Shown here piece by piece: positions 9,059-16,648 of a DNA stretch of 64,000 nt. The position numbers and the translations under genes are program-made. The stretch is from Comamonadaceae bacterium OS-4 (GTDB lineage: Bacteria; Pseudomonadota; Gammaproteobacteria; Burkholderiales; Burkholderiaceae_C), in the NCBI GenBank assembly GCA_027924025.1, contig AP026970.1, positions 2,564,501 to 2,628,500 on the forward strand. Reading direction: 5' to 3'. Numbering within the stretch: the first letter of the stretch is position 1; the number at the start of each line of letters is the position of its first letter. The notes under the pieces were generated by a model. The model ran no database searches. It was not told the DNA's origin and was given only the letters and a program-made list of their open reading frames with translations.

Positions 9059-9116
9059 TTGCTCCTTATTTCATAGCTGCTTGCGCAGGCGCTACGGGCG
9101 CTGCAGCCGATTTTGG
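9059..9116 (+). repeat. Short interspersed palindromic element, copy 2 (adaptor C-terminus)
   Basis: The plus strand reads TTGCTCC, then CATAGCTGCTTGCGCA, then CGGGCGCTGCAGCC. On the coding minus strand it gives the last codons of the efflux adaptor (KSAAAPVAPAQAAMK), its TAA stop (9066-9068) and the AAGGAG ribosome binding site of the permease. The reading frame equals that of the other antisense copies. Confidence 0.75.
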
Positions 9117-10259
9117 CTTGAAATCTGCAGCATCCACCACCTTCACGGTGTCGCCTTCACTCAGGAAGCTGCCACCGCTGGCCACCAGCTTGTCTTCCGG
9201 CTTCACACCGCTTTGGATCTCGATCTGCTCACCCACCACGCGGCCGGTCTGCACCTTGAGTTGGCTGACTTTGCTGTCAGTGCCCACGCGGTACACGTAG
9301 CTGAAACCGTCGCGAACGACGACTGCGGTTTGTGGCACCGTCAATGCGCCGGTGCTGCCCAGCTCGAACTCACCACGGGCATACATGCCGGGCTTGAATG
9401 CGCCACCCAGCGACTGGCCGGCCGTCGATGCTGCCAACAAGTCCACATACACTAGGCCGTTACGGGTGGCAGCATCCACGGTGGGCGCCAGCATGCGCAC
9501 CTTGCCCTTGGCCTGCACGCCACCCGGCGAGGTGACCAGCACCGTCATACCGGGTTTGACGCGGGCAAACTCCGCCGAGGTCACTTCACCCCGCCACTCC
9601 AGCCGCCCTTGGCGGATGAGCTTGAACATTTCGGTGCCAGCCCCCACCACCGCACCCACACTGGCGCTGCGGGCCGAGATGATGCCGCTGTCGGGCGCGA
9701 GCAATTGGGTTTGCTTCAGGCGCAGCAGCTGGGCGTCCAGCTGGGCCTGGGCAGACGCCACGCGTGCCTTGGCGGTGGCCTCTTGCGTGAGGTACTGGTT
9801 GATTTGTTGGGCGCTGATGGCGCCGGTGCCCTGCACCGCACGCGCACGGTCGCCGTTGGCCAGCGCTTCGGCCGCATTGGCCTGCGCTTCGTTGAGGCTG
9901 GCACGTGCCAGTGCTACATCGGCTTGCACGCTTTCAGAGGCAAAGGTCGCCAGCACCTGGCCGCGCTTCACGCTGTCGCCCACACCCGCGTGTAGCTCGG
10001 CCACGCGCAGGCCGCTGGCCTCTGAGCCCACACTGGCTTCTTGCCAGGCGGCGACACCGCCGTTGGCAGACAGCTTGACGGGCAGCTGGCTGCTCTTGGC
10101 CTGCACCGTGGATACGGTCAGCGCGGCTTTGGGCGCCGCAGCGGCCTTGGGGGCATCAGCCGCCTGCGTGCGGGTGGCAAACAGGCCAAGGCCGGCAAGG
10201 GTCAGCACACTGGCGGTCAGGAGACCCAGGGTCAGGGGTTTGAATGGAAGTTGGTTCAT
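9066..10259 (-). CDS. RND efflux periplasmic adaptor (membrane fusion protein)
   Basis: The 397-residue protein has an N-terminal hydrophobic segment (about 10-30) that anchors or exports it, an Ala-rich stretch, a split biotinyl-lipoyl domain flanking a coiled-coil hairpin (about 95-175), a beta-barrel domain (about 190-290) and a membrane-proximal domain. This is the HlyD/AcrA-type adaptor that links the inner-membrane pump to the outer-membrane channel. The C-terminal tail SAAAPVAPAQAAMK is not typical of adaptors and is encoded by a copy of the interspersed element. The gene is between the outer membrane factor gene (41 bp gap) and the permease gene (12 bp gap). Confidence 0.92.
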   Translation of the reverse strand: MNQLPFKPLTLGLLTASVLTLAGLGLFATRTQAADAPKAAAAPKAALTVSTVQAKSSQLPVKLSANGGVAAWQEASVGSEASGLRVAELHAGVGDSVKRGQVLATFASESVQADVALARASLNEAQANAAEALANGDRARAVQGTGAISAQQINQYLTQEATAKARVASAQAQLDAQLLRLKQTQLLAPDSGIISARSASVGAVVGAGTEMFKLIRQGRLEWRGEVTSAEFARVKPGMTVLVTSPGGVQAKGKVRMLAPTVDAATRNGLVYVDLLAASTAGQSLGGAFKPGMYARGEFELGSTGALTVPQTAVVVRDGFSYVYRVGTDSKVSQLKVQTGRVVGEQIEIQSGVKPEDKLVASGGSFLSEGDTVKVVDAADFKPKSAAAPVAPAQAAMK

Positions 10260-10300
10260 GGCTTTGCTCTCAAAGAGCTGACAACAAAAAATCGGGGGCG

Positions 10301-11716
10301 TTAAGGGCTGGTCTGATCGGCGTCAAAACCGCCGCCCAAGGCGCGGTAGAGCGACACCCAGGCGCGATTGCGCTCCAGCCCCAGCGAGAGTTGGGCCGAC
10401 TCCGCAGCCAACGCATTGCGGCGTGCATCTTCCAGCTCCACCAAGCTGGCCAAGCCCTGGCCGTAGCGGGCCTGGGTGGCTGCCAGGGATTCGGCATAGC
10501 CTGCAGTGGCAACAGCGGCATCCTGCTTGCGGGCATCGGTGCTTTGCAGGTTGACCAGTGCTTCTTCTACTTCGCGCACAGCCTGGCGCACCTTGCCACG
10601 GTAGACCGAGACGCTTTGCGCATAGGCTGCCTCGGCAGACACCACATTGGCTTTGCGCTGACCACCGTCAAACAAGGGCAGCGTGACCGCCAAGGGGCCA
10701 AAGGACCAGGTGTCCAGATTCGTCTCGCGCCCCATGCTGCTGTAGCGCAGCGCACCCACCGAACCGCTCAGGGTCAGGCGCGGGTAACGCTGGGCTTTGG
10801 CACTGCCCACTTGGGCGCTAGCGACGATCACGTCGCGCTCAGCTGCAAACACATCGGGACGTTGGGTCAGGGTTTGTGCGGGCACGCTTGCTATGGAAAC
10901 AGGAGCTGCTTGCGCAAGCTCCATGGGCGCTGCAGCCAGTTTTTGTCGAAGATCCTGCTCGGACAGGCCCGTCAGGGCTACCAGGGCTTTCAAATCCAAG
11001 TCGCAAGCAGCCTGTTGTTGGGTCACGCGGCTGCTGCCATCGGCAGCGCTGGCACGGGCCAAGGCAGCCACAGAGGGCGCTGCAAAACCGGCTTTGGCAT
11101 TGAGCTCGGTCAGGCGTGCGGTTTCCTGGCGGGACGCTGCGTCTTTGCGCGCCACACCGAGCAACTGGGTGCAGGTGGCGTAGCTGTAATAGGTAGTAGC
11201 CACTTCGGCGGCTACTGACACACGGGCGTCGTGCCACTGGGCCTGCGTACCCTGAAACTGCGCGTCTGCCGCATTGCTGACGGCGCGGTTGGCGCCCACC
11301 AGGTCGAGCTCCCAGCTGGCTTGCAGACCTACCGATTGGGTGGTGGCCACCGGCACATCGGGCTGGCTCACGCCACGGCTGGCGCTGACGCTCGCATTCA
11401 GCTTGGGCAGCAAAGCGGCGTTGGCGGTGGTGCGCTGCGCGCGGGCGGACTCCACCCTCGCCAGTGCTTGGGCCACATTGGGGCTGACGGCTTGTGCGGC
11501 ATCGATCAGTTCCACCAACAGCGGGTCGCCTTGCTTCTGCCACCACTGGGCCAGCGAGCCTACCGCCCCTTGGTGGGGCAAAGGAGCCTGCCATTGCAAG
11601 GCAGAAGCAGCATCGACTTTAGCGGGCGGCATGACGATGGCACATCCGCTCAACATCAGTGTGAGCACCAGTGCCACATAGGCGGGCTTGAAGGTTCGTA
11701 AATGCATGGGTTTCAT
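10301..11716 (-). CDS. Outer membrane efflux factor, NodT/OprM-type lipoprotein
   Basis: The 471-residue protein has a lipoprotein signal peptide ending in the lipobox LSGC (about residues 22-25) and two OEP repeats of about 190 residues, as in TolC/OprM-type trimeric channels. It forms the outer-membrane exit duct for the RND pump. A copy of the interspersed element (10888-10944) encodes an internal segment AAAPMELAQAAPVSIAS near residues 260-277, between the two OEP repeats, where a linker insertion could be tolerated. The start codon overlaps the tetR stop codon (ATGA), so translation is probably coupled to the regulator. Confidence 0.9.
   Translation of the reverse strand: MKPMHLRTFKPAYVALVLTLMLSGCAIVMPPAKVDAASALQWQAPLPHQGAVGSLAQWWQKQGDPLLVELIDAAQAVSPNVAQALARVESARAQRTTANAALLPKLNASVSASRGVSQPDVPVATTQSVGLQASWELDLVGANRAVSNAADAQFQGTQAQWHDARVSVAAEVATTYYSYATCTQLLGVARKDAASRQETARLTELNAKAGFAAPSVAALARASAADGSSRVTQQQAACDLDLKALVALTGLSEQDLRQKLAAAPMELAQAAPVSIASVPAQTLTQRPDVFAAERDVIVASAQVGSAKAQRYPRLTLSGSVGALRYSSMGRETNLDTWSFGPLAVTLPLFDGGQRKANVVSAEAAYAQSVSVYRGKVRQAVREVEEALVNLQSTDARKQDAAVATAGYAESLAATQARYGQGLASLVELEDARRNALAAESAQLSLGLERNRAWVSLYRALGGGFDADQTSP
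10888..10944 (+). repeat. Short interspersed palindromic element, copy 3 (inside outer membrane factor gene)
   Basis: The plus strand shows TTGCTATGG, GGAGCTGCTTGCGCA, CCATGGGCGCTGCAGCC and a TTTTT end. The gene is read on the opposite strand through the element, giving LAAAPMELAQAAPVSIAS with no stop codon. This is an internal, in-frame copy in the antisense orientation. Confidence 0.8.
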
Positions 11717-12438
11717 GGGGCTTGAAGTGCGGTGGATTCAGGGGAGTGGGCGGGACCCGCAGCTTTGGCGCGGCGTCGCAGCGCTTCGGCGTCCACCAGC
11801 ACCTGGGCATAGGACACCAGACGGTCCAGATATGCATCCAGCGCCTGCGGCGTATTGACCAGGCCGGGGCGGATCTGGGTGTACAGGTCATTGCCTACAT
11901 GGAGCATGACGCCCAGGCCACTGATGGTGAAGGCGAGCCGGTGGATATCGTCATCGGCTTCAGCGAGCCCGACATGGCGGCAGAGCCCGCGGGTCAGGGC
12001 CATGTGAGCGGGAGCGATGTTGGCGTCAATTTCGTGCTGCCAGGCGCCGGTGGGCTCCAGCATTTCGCGAAAGCAGAGTTTCATGTACTGCTGCTGGCTC
12101 ACATGGCCTTGCTTGAGCGGCTCCAAAAAACTGGACAACAAACCGCGGATCGCCTGCTCCAGCGTGACGTCGGTGCCCTCTAAGGCCTCGGGCGGCAATG
12201 GCGGATTGGTGCGCGGGTCAGAAAACACGGCGCGGTACAACCCGGCCTTGTCACCGAAGTAGTAGCTGATGGACGCCACATTGGCTTGCGCAGCCAGGGC
12301 AATTTCGCGGATGGAGGTCTTGGCAAAACCCTGCTCCGCAAACAGTTGCAACGCAGCATCCAGCAGACGGTTGCGCGCCTCGACCCCGTCACTGCGGGTG
12401 GGTTTGGGGGAAATAGTCTCAGGCAAAGGAATCGACAT
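11713..12438 (-). CDS. TetR/AcrR-family regulator with CerR-type C-terminal domain
   Basis: The 241-residue protein starts with a TetR helix-turn-helix (about residues 20-65: LFAEQGFAKTSIREIA and ISYYFGDKAGLYRAVF) followed by a ligand-binding domain resembling the CerR/YbiH (DUF1956) class. It is the first gene of the efflux operon and overlaps the outer membrane factor start by 4 bp. A perfect 16-bp palindrome lies 22 bp upstream of its start and is the obvious operator, so the expected behaviour is autorepression and repression of the whole pump until a ligand binds. The inducing compound cannot be read from the sequence. Confidence 0.9.
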   Translation of the reverse strand: MSIPLPETISPKPTRSDGVEARNRLLDAALQLFAEQGFAKTSIREIALAAQANVASISYYFGDKAGLYRAVFSDPRTNPPLPPEALEGTDVTLEQAIRGLLSSFLEPLKQGHVSQQQYMKLCFREMLEPTGAWQHEIDANIAPAHMALTRGLCRHVGLAEADDDIHRLAFTISGLGVMLHVGNDLYTQIRPGLVNTPQALDAYLDRLVSYAQVLVDAEALRRRAKAAGPAHSPESTALQAP

Positions 12439-12460
12439 GGGTGCCGATTCTAAGCATATA

Positions 12461-12476
12461 AATCAAACGTTTGATT
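12461..12476. promoter_or_regulatory. Palindromic operator of the tetR-efflux operon
   Basis: AATCAAACGTTTGATT is a perfect 16-bp inverted repeat, and TATA-rich sequence that could serve as a -10 box follows it on the minus strand. Its size and place, 22 bp before tetR, are typical of TetR dimer sites. Binding is inferred. Confidence 0.65.
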
Positions 12477-12505
12477 AAACTATGATGACAGAGAGGGTTT
12501 TAGGC

Positions 12506-12904
12506 TCAGCAAAACAAGGATTCACGGAAGACGCCACCCGCCTGCAAGCGGCATTCCATGCCCTGCGCCTGTAGAAGCAGAAAACCATTTTGTGCGGGCT
12601 CCAGCTCCAAAGAGAGCGGCTGATCCCACGTGGATGGCACGGGAATTCTGAGGATGGAAGGCTGCCCTTCCAGGCGCAACGCCCCACTCCGCACGCGACC
12701 GAACAAGGCTCCGGTGGGCACAGGCGTGCACTGGCGCAACACCAACTCCACGCCCTGCAAAAAGCCGCTGATCGAAGAGCCACCGGGCGCATGACAGGTC
12801 GCCGCCACGGCGGAAAACGCCACTTGTAGATCATCACCCTGCCAGAGGGCTTGGCGGATCTCAGAATCCGCAAACTCCATCGCGAAGGTGGTTTGCGGCT
12901 CCAT
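12506..12904 (-). CDS. Hypothetical protein, 132 aa
   Basis: I do not recognise a family. I place the start at Met MEPQTTFAMEF, 14 bp after the ZIP transporter stop codon. The protein is soluble, with alternating hydrophobic residues suggesting a beta-rich fold, and contains a Gly/Ser-rich segment (HAPGGSSISGF) and four cysteines (CHAP, RQCTP, MECRL and the C-terminal CLFC-like end). There is no signal peptide. The tight spacing puts it last in a hydrolase-ZIP-small protein operon. A competing minus-strand frame here reads as Arg/Trp-rich noise and is not used. Confidence 0.6.
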   Translation of the reverse strand: MEPQTTFAMEFADSEIRQALWQGDDLQVAFSAVAATCHAPGGSSISGFLQGVELVLRQCTPVPTGALFGRVRSGALRLEGQPSILRIPVPSTWDQPLSLELEPAQNGFLLLQAQGMECRLQAGGVFRESLFC

Positions 12905-12918
12905 GCAGGCCGACCCGC

Positions 12919-13743
12919 TCAGTGCCCGTGCCCAAGACTGCTGACCAAAGCCACCAGACCGATGCCCACCCCTAGCCACGCAATTTGCGCGGCCGTTTCA
13001 CGCGCGCTTAAGCGCTTTTGCAACTGGGGAATCAGGTCCGCCAGCGCCACATAGATGAAGCTGCTGGACGCCACCGCCAAGAAGTAAGGCAAATAGTCCT
13101 GCAGCTGGTCAACCAGCCAATAGCCAACGATGCCGCCCAAAGCGGTCACTGCACCCGCCAACGTCACCTTGACCAGCGCCGCCTGCTTGTTGGTAGACCC
13201 ATTGCGCAGCACCATCAGGTCCCCCATATGGTGGGGCACCTCATGGGCCAGCACGGCCAAGGCAGCGATGGCACCCAAGCGCAAATCCGCCACAAAGGCA
13301 GACGCGATCAGCACACCGTCCCCAAAGCAATGCACGCTGTCGCCGGTGAGAATGGCCCAACTGCCGACCGGTTTGTCCGCCCCATGGCTGTGGCCGTGGT
13401 GGTGTGCATGGTGACCATGATCGTGGTCGTGATGGGCCTCATGGCTTTGCGCCGCAGGACCATGGTGGTGCTCGTGGCCGTGATGCCAGAGTTCGGCTTT
13501 ATCTAGGAGAAAGAAAAAAACCAGACCGATGAGTAGCACCATGAACAGGTCATGGGCACCGGCCTGGCTCTCGAACGCTTCAGGGAGCAAATGCATGAAG
13601 GCAGTGGCCAACAAGGCCCCTGCCGCCAGACTCAACATGTGCTGGGTATAACGGGCCAGTGCACCGAAGCTCAGTGCCGCTGCCAACCACACACTCCCTA
13701 TGCCGGCCACCAGGGTGCCGGCCACAATTGCCAGAAGAATCAA
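12919..13743 (-). CDS. ZIP-family divalent metal (zinc/iron) transporter
   Basis: The 274-residue inner-membrane protein fits eight TM helices, with a very His-rich loop between TM3 and TM4 (about residues 95-125, repeated HDHDHGHHAHHHGHSHG). That loop is the metal-sensing or metal-collecting loop of ZIP transporters. TM4 carries the family motif around SVHCFGDGVLIASAF and TM5 around AHEVPHHMGDL, which hold the transport-site His, Asp and Glu residues. The gene overlaps the preceding hydrolase stop by 4 bp (ATGA), so the two are translationally coupled. Confidence 0.9.
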   Translation of the reverse strand: MILLAIVAGTLVAGIGSVWLAAALSFGALARYTQHMLSLAAGALLATAFMHLLPEAFESQAGAHDLFMVLLIGLVFFFLLDKAELWHHGHEHHHGPAAQSHEAHHDHDHGHHAHHHGHSHGADKPVGSWAILTGDSVHCFGDGVLIASAFVADLRLGAIAALAVLAHEVPHHMGDLMVLRNGSTNKQAALVKVTLAGAVTALGGIVGYWLVDQLQDYLPYFLAVASSSFIYVALADLIPQLQKRLSARETAAQIAWLGVGIGLVALVSSLGHGH

Positions 13744-14648
13744 ACAACGCCCTTTGCCTTGAACCAGGCCAATGTGCGCTTGAAGCCATCAGCAGCTTCT
13801 TTGGCACGGTAGCTCGGACGGTAATCCGCGTGGAAGGCGTGCCCGGCTTCGGGGTACACCACAAACTGCGAGCCCTTGGCCGCTTTGTTGCCTTTTTTGC
13901 CCGCAGCAGCCAAAACCTTTTTCATTTCGTTTACCGTGTCCAAGGGAATGCCGTTATCTTTGCCGCCATACAGACCCAACACCGGTGCGTTCAAAGAGCC
14001 GGCAATGTCAACAGGGTTCTTGGGGGTGAGCTCGGAGGGGGTGCCCACCAAACGTCCGTACCATGCCACACCGGCCTTGACGTCTTTATTGTGCGCTGCG
14101 TACAACCAGGTGATGCGACCACCCCAGCAGAAACCGGTAACCGCCAGTTTTTTGACATCGCCACCATTCTCAGCGGCCCAGGCCAAGGCGCCATCCAGAT
14201 CAGCCATGACCTGCTCATCCGGCACTTTGGAAACCACTTCGGCCAGCAATTTGCCGATGTCGGTGTACTTGGAAGCATCGCCTTGGCGGGAATACAAGTC
14301 TGGGGCAATAGCCAGGTAACCGGCCTTGGCAAAGCGGCGGCAGGTATCGGCAATGTATTCGTGCACGCCAAAAATTTCCTGCACCACCAGAACCACGGGC
14401 AAGTCGGTGCCGCCGGCGGGTGCTGCGTAGTAGAAGGGAACGGTGTAACCATCCACGTCATAGATTTGCTCACCGCAGATCAGGCCGTCCTCAGACGTCT
14501 TGATCGCGGTTTGCGCCATGATGGGCATCGCAGTGGCCGCGTAACCAACACCAAGAGCCGCCATGATGGCGGTGCGGCGTGTGGCGCCTGCTTCGGTGGT
14601 GCGACCGGGGCGCAAAGAGTCCAATTCGTTCTTCAAATTTTCCAGCAT
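13740..14648 (-). CDS. Dienelactone hydrolase family protein, probably exported
   Basis: The 302-residue alpha/beta hydrolase has a Cys-His-Asp triad typical of carboxymethylenebutenolidases: the nucleophile elbow GFCWGG, Asp in YGGKDNGIP and His in EAGHAFH. Family members open lactones such as dienelactone, but many paralogs act on other esters. The N-terminus (about 25-48) has an RR followed by a hydrophobic stretch (TRRTAIMAALGVGYAATAMP), suggesting Tat-type export or membrane anchoring. It is first in an operon with a ZIP transporter and a small unknown protein, a pairing without an obvious metabolic explanation. Confidence 0.85.
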   Translation of the reverse strand: MLENLKNELDSLRPGRTTEAGATRRTAIMAALGVGYAATAMPIMAQTAIKTSEDGLICGEQIYDVDGYTVPFYYAAPAGGTDLPVVLVVQEIFGVHEYIADTCRRFAKAGYLAIAPDLYSRQGDASKYTDIGKLLAEVVSKVPDEQVMADLDGALAWAAENGGDVKKLAVTGFCWGGRITWLYAAHNKDVKAGVAWYGRLVGTPSELTPKNPVDIAGSLNAPVLGLYGGKDNGIPLDTVNEMKKVLAAAGKKGNKAAKGSQFVVYPEAGHAFHADYRPSYRAKEAADGFKRTLAWFKAKGVV

Positions 14649-14747
14649 GGGTGTCTCCGTAGTTTTTGATTCGCAAGCGCAAGTGTAGGCAATTACCTAC
14701 CCTTGCGACGCAACAAGCAGACTACAGGAAATCAGGGCAGCCCACTA

Positions 14748-16553
14748 TTAGAACGTTTCCCAATCGTCGTCTCCACCCGCGGGTGTGGAGCGGTTTGAGG
14801 CGGTCACGACAGGTTTTTGCAAGCTTGGCATCGGGGCAGCAGCGGGTTTCGGTGCGGGTGCGGGCTTGCGCGGACTGGCTTTTGCCGATGCGGTGGTACG
14901 GGCTTGGGGGCCGGCAGCATCGCCGGTGCGGCGCTCGGGCCCTTTGAAAGTGGTGCTGGGTTTTCCCGATCGCACGGGCACCGGTGCCAACGAGGGACCC
15001 GACATGCTGCCTGTGACCTTGAACACGGCCACGGCCTGTTTCATGCGGTCTGCTTGCTCGCGCAGGCTTTCAGCGGCAGCGGCACTCTCCTCGACCAATG
15101 CCGCGTTTTGCTGGGTCATCTGGTCGAGATTGCCAATGGCAGAGTTAACGCCTGCAATGCCGGAGCTTTGCTCGTTGGCAGCCGAGGTAATTTCGCCGAT
15201 CACATCCGCCACGCGGCGCACCGATTGCATGATTTCTTCCATCGTGGAGCCTGCATCGGTCACCAATTGGGTACCCGACTCGACTTTGTCCACCGAGGTT
15301 CCGATCAGGGCCTTGATCTCTTTGGCAGCCTCTGCACTGCGGCCGGCCAGCGAACGCACTTCAGACGCCACCACCGCAAAGCCACGCCCCTGTTCACCGG
15401 CGCGGGCAGCTTCGACCGCAGCGTTGAGCGCCAGGATGTTGGTCTGGAAGGCAATGCCGTCAATCACGCTGATGATGTCGGCGATCTTCTTGCTGCTGGC
15501 ATCAATTTCCTGCATGGTGCTGACCACCTGGGTCACCACTTCGCTACCGCGCTGCGCCACGGTTGATGCGCTGGCTGCCAGAGCACTCGCTTGGCGGGCG
15601 TTGTCGGTGCTTTGCTGCACGATTTGGGTCAGCCCGTCCATGCTGGAGGCTGTGGCCTGCAAGTTGCTGGAGGTGTGCTCGGTGCGCTGGGCCAGGTCGT
15701 TATTGCCGGTGGCGATTTCGGCACTCGCAATGGCGATGCTATCGGTGCCACCGCGAATCTCGGACACCATCCGGCCCAGAGAAATGTTCATGGCCTCAAG
15801 GGAATGCAGCAACTGGCCGAATTCATCGGTCCGTTCGGAATGGACCGAGTGCGTCAGGTCACCCTGCGCAATACGGGCCGCCAACTCGTTGGCCATGGTC
15901 AGGGGTTCGCGGATGGAGCGGACCAGCCAGGTGGTGCCCGCAAAAATGATCGCCACAATGACCGCCAAGCTCACCAGAATGCCGGTGGTGTTCATGGCCC
16001 GCTTGGCCACGATTTCGGCTTGAAGAGTGGCCATTTCCTGCTTTTGCAGCTCGACAAAGCGGCGTTGCTCGCCCAAGTACACCTTCAGCGCCGGCTCGTA
16101 TTCGCCAGTCATCACCTGCAGCGCTTCTGCGTCCTGACCGGCTTTTTTAAGGTCGCGTGCCTTTTCGCGACTGGAAAGAACCAATTTGCGGGCATCGGCT
16201 ACTTTTTTGAGCTGGGCCTTGTCCTCGTCGGTTTGGGCCATGCTTTCAATTTTTTTCTGCAGCTCGGTGATGTCGGCTGATGTCGACGTCACCACGTCTT
16301 TGAACGTATCAGCGACTGCGGTGCCGCTGCTGATCAAGATGGCGGTGTTGCGCGCGGAGTTGGTACTGGTCAGCCCATTCCACTCGGTGGCAAGTTGCAC
16401 CAGATCCTGGGCGAGCGCCTGCTTTTGCCGCCCGTCATTCAAGATGGCGTTGCTGCGCATCAAGCCAATCACCGCCACCATGCAAATGGCCACAATGATC
16501 AACAAGATAAATGACCACAACTTGGTTGCAATCTTCATTCCACTAAGTCCCAT
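14748..16553 (-). CDS. Methyl-accepting chemotaxis protein
   Basis: I start the 601-residue receptor at the ATG at 16553 ([13 protein letters not shown]); an earlier in-frame TTG is less likely. TM1 is at about 10-30, then a helical periplasmic sensor (about 31-180, probably a four-helix bundle), TM2 at about 190-210, HAMP (about 212-265) and the signalling domain. The hairpin tip carries [19 protein letters not shown] and [12 protein letters not shown]. After a Pro/Ala-rich linker the protein ends DDDWETF. This resembles the C-terminal NWETF-type pentapeptide that tethers CheR and CheB in enterobacterial receptors, so this is likely a high-abundance, adaptation-competent receptor. The ligand is unknown. 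Confidence 0.93.
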   Translation of the reverse strand: MGLSGMKIATKLWSFILLIIVAICMVAVIGLMRSNAILNDGRQKQALAQDLVQLATEWNGLTSTNSARNTAILISSGTAVADTFKDVVTSTSADITELQKKIESMAQTDEDKAQLKKVADARKLVLSSREKARDLKKAGQDAEALQVMTGEYEPALKVYLGEQRRFVELQKQEMATLQAEIVAKRAMNTTGILVSLAVIVAIIFAGTTWLVRSIREPLTMANELAARIAQGDLTHSVHSERTDEFGQLLHSLEAMNISLGRMVSEIRGGTDSIAIASAEIATGNNDLAQRTEHTSSNLQATASSMDGLTQIVQQSTDNARQASALAASASTVAQRGSEVVTQVVSTMQEIDASSKKIADIISVIDGIAFQTNILALNAAVEAARAGEQGRGFAVVASEVRSLAGRSAEAAKEIKALIGTSVDKVESGTQLVTDAGSTMEEIMQSVRRVADVIGEITSAANEQSSGIAGVNSAIGNLDQMTQQNAALVEESAAAAESLREQADRMKQAVAVFKVTGSMSGPSLAPVPVRSGKPSTTFKGPERRTGDAAGPQARTTASAKASPRKPAPAPKPAAAPMPSLQKPVVTASNRSTPAGGDDDWETF

Positions 16554-16648
16554 ACGACGCCCCGTTTTATTAAACAATTCAATTATCGCGGCAAATTTAA
16601 CATTTACAACAATAAATTAGTAAATTCCCGTGCTGGGTATCCTCGGCA

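Noticed and set aside
7794..9455. 553-residue plus-strand ORF opposite the RND permease and adaptor
   Set aside because: Composition is His/Arg/Gln-rich noise; the opposite strand codes a full RND system with all motifs.
12475..12873. Alternative minus-strand ORF of 132 residues
   Set aside because: Arg/Trp/Cys-rich product and no ribosome binding site; the other frame starting at 12904 follows the ZIP stop closely and has ordinary composition.
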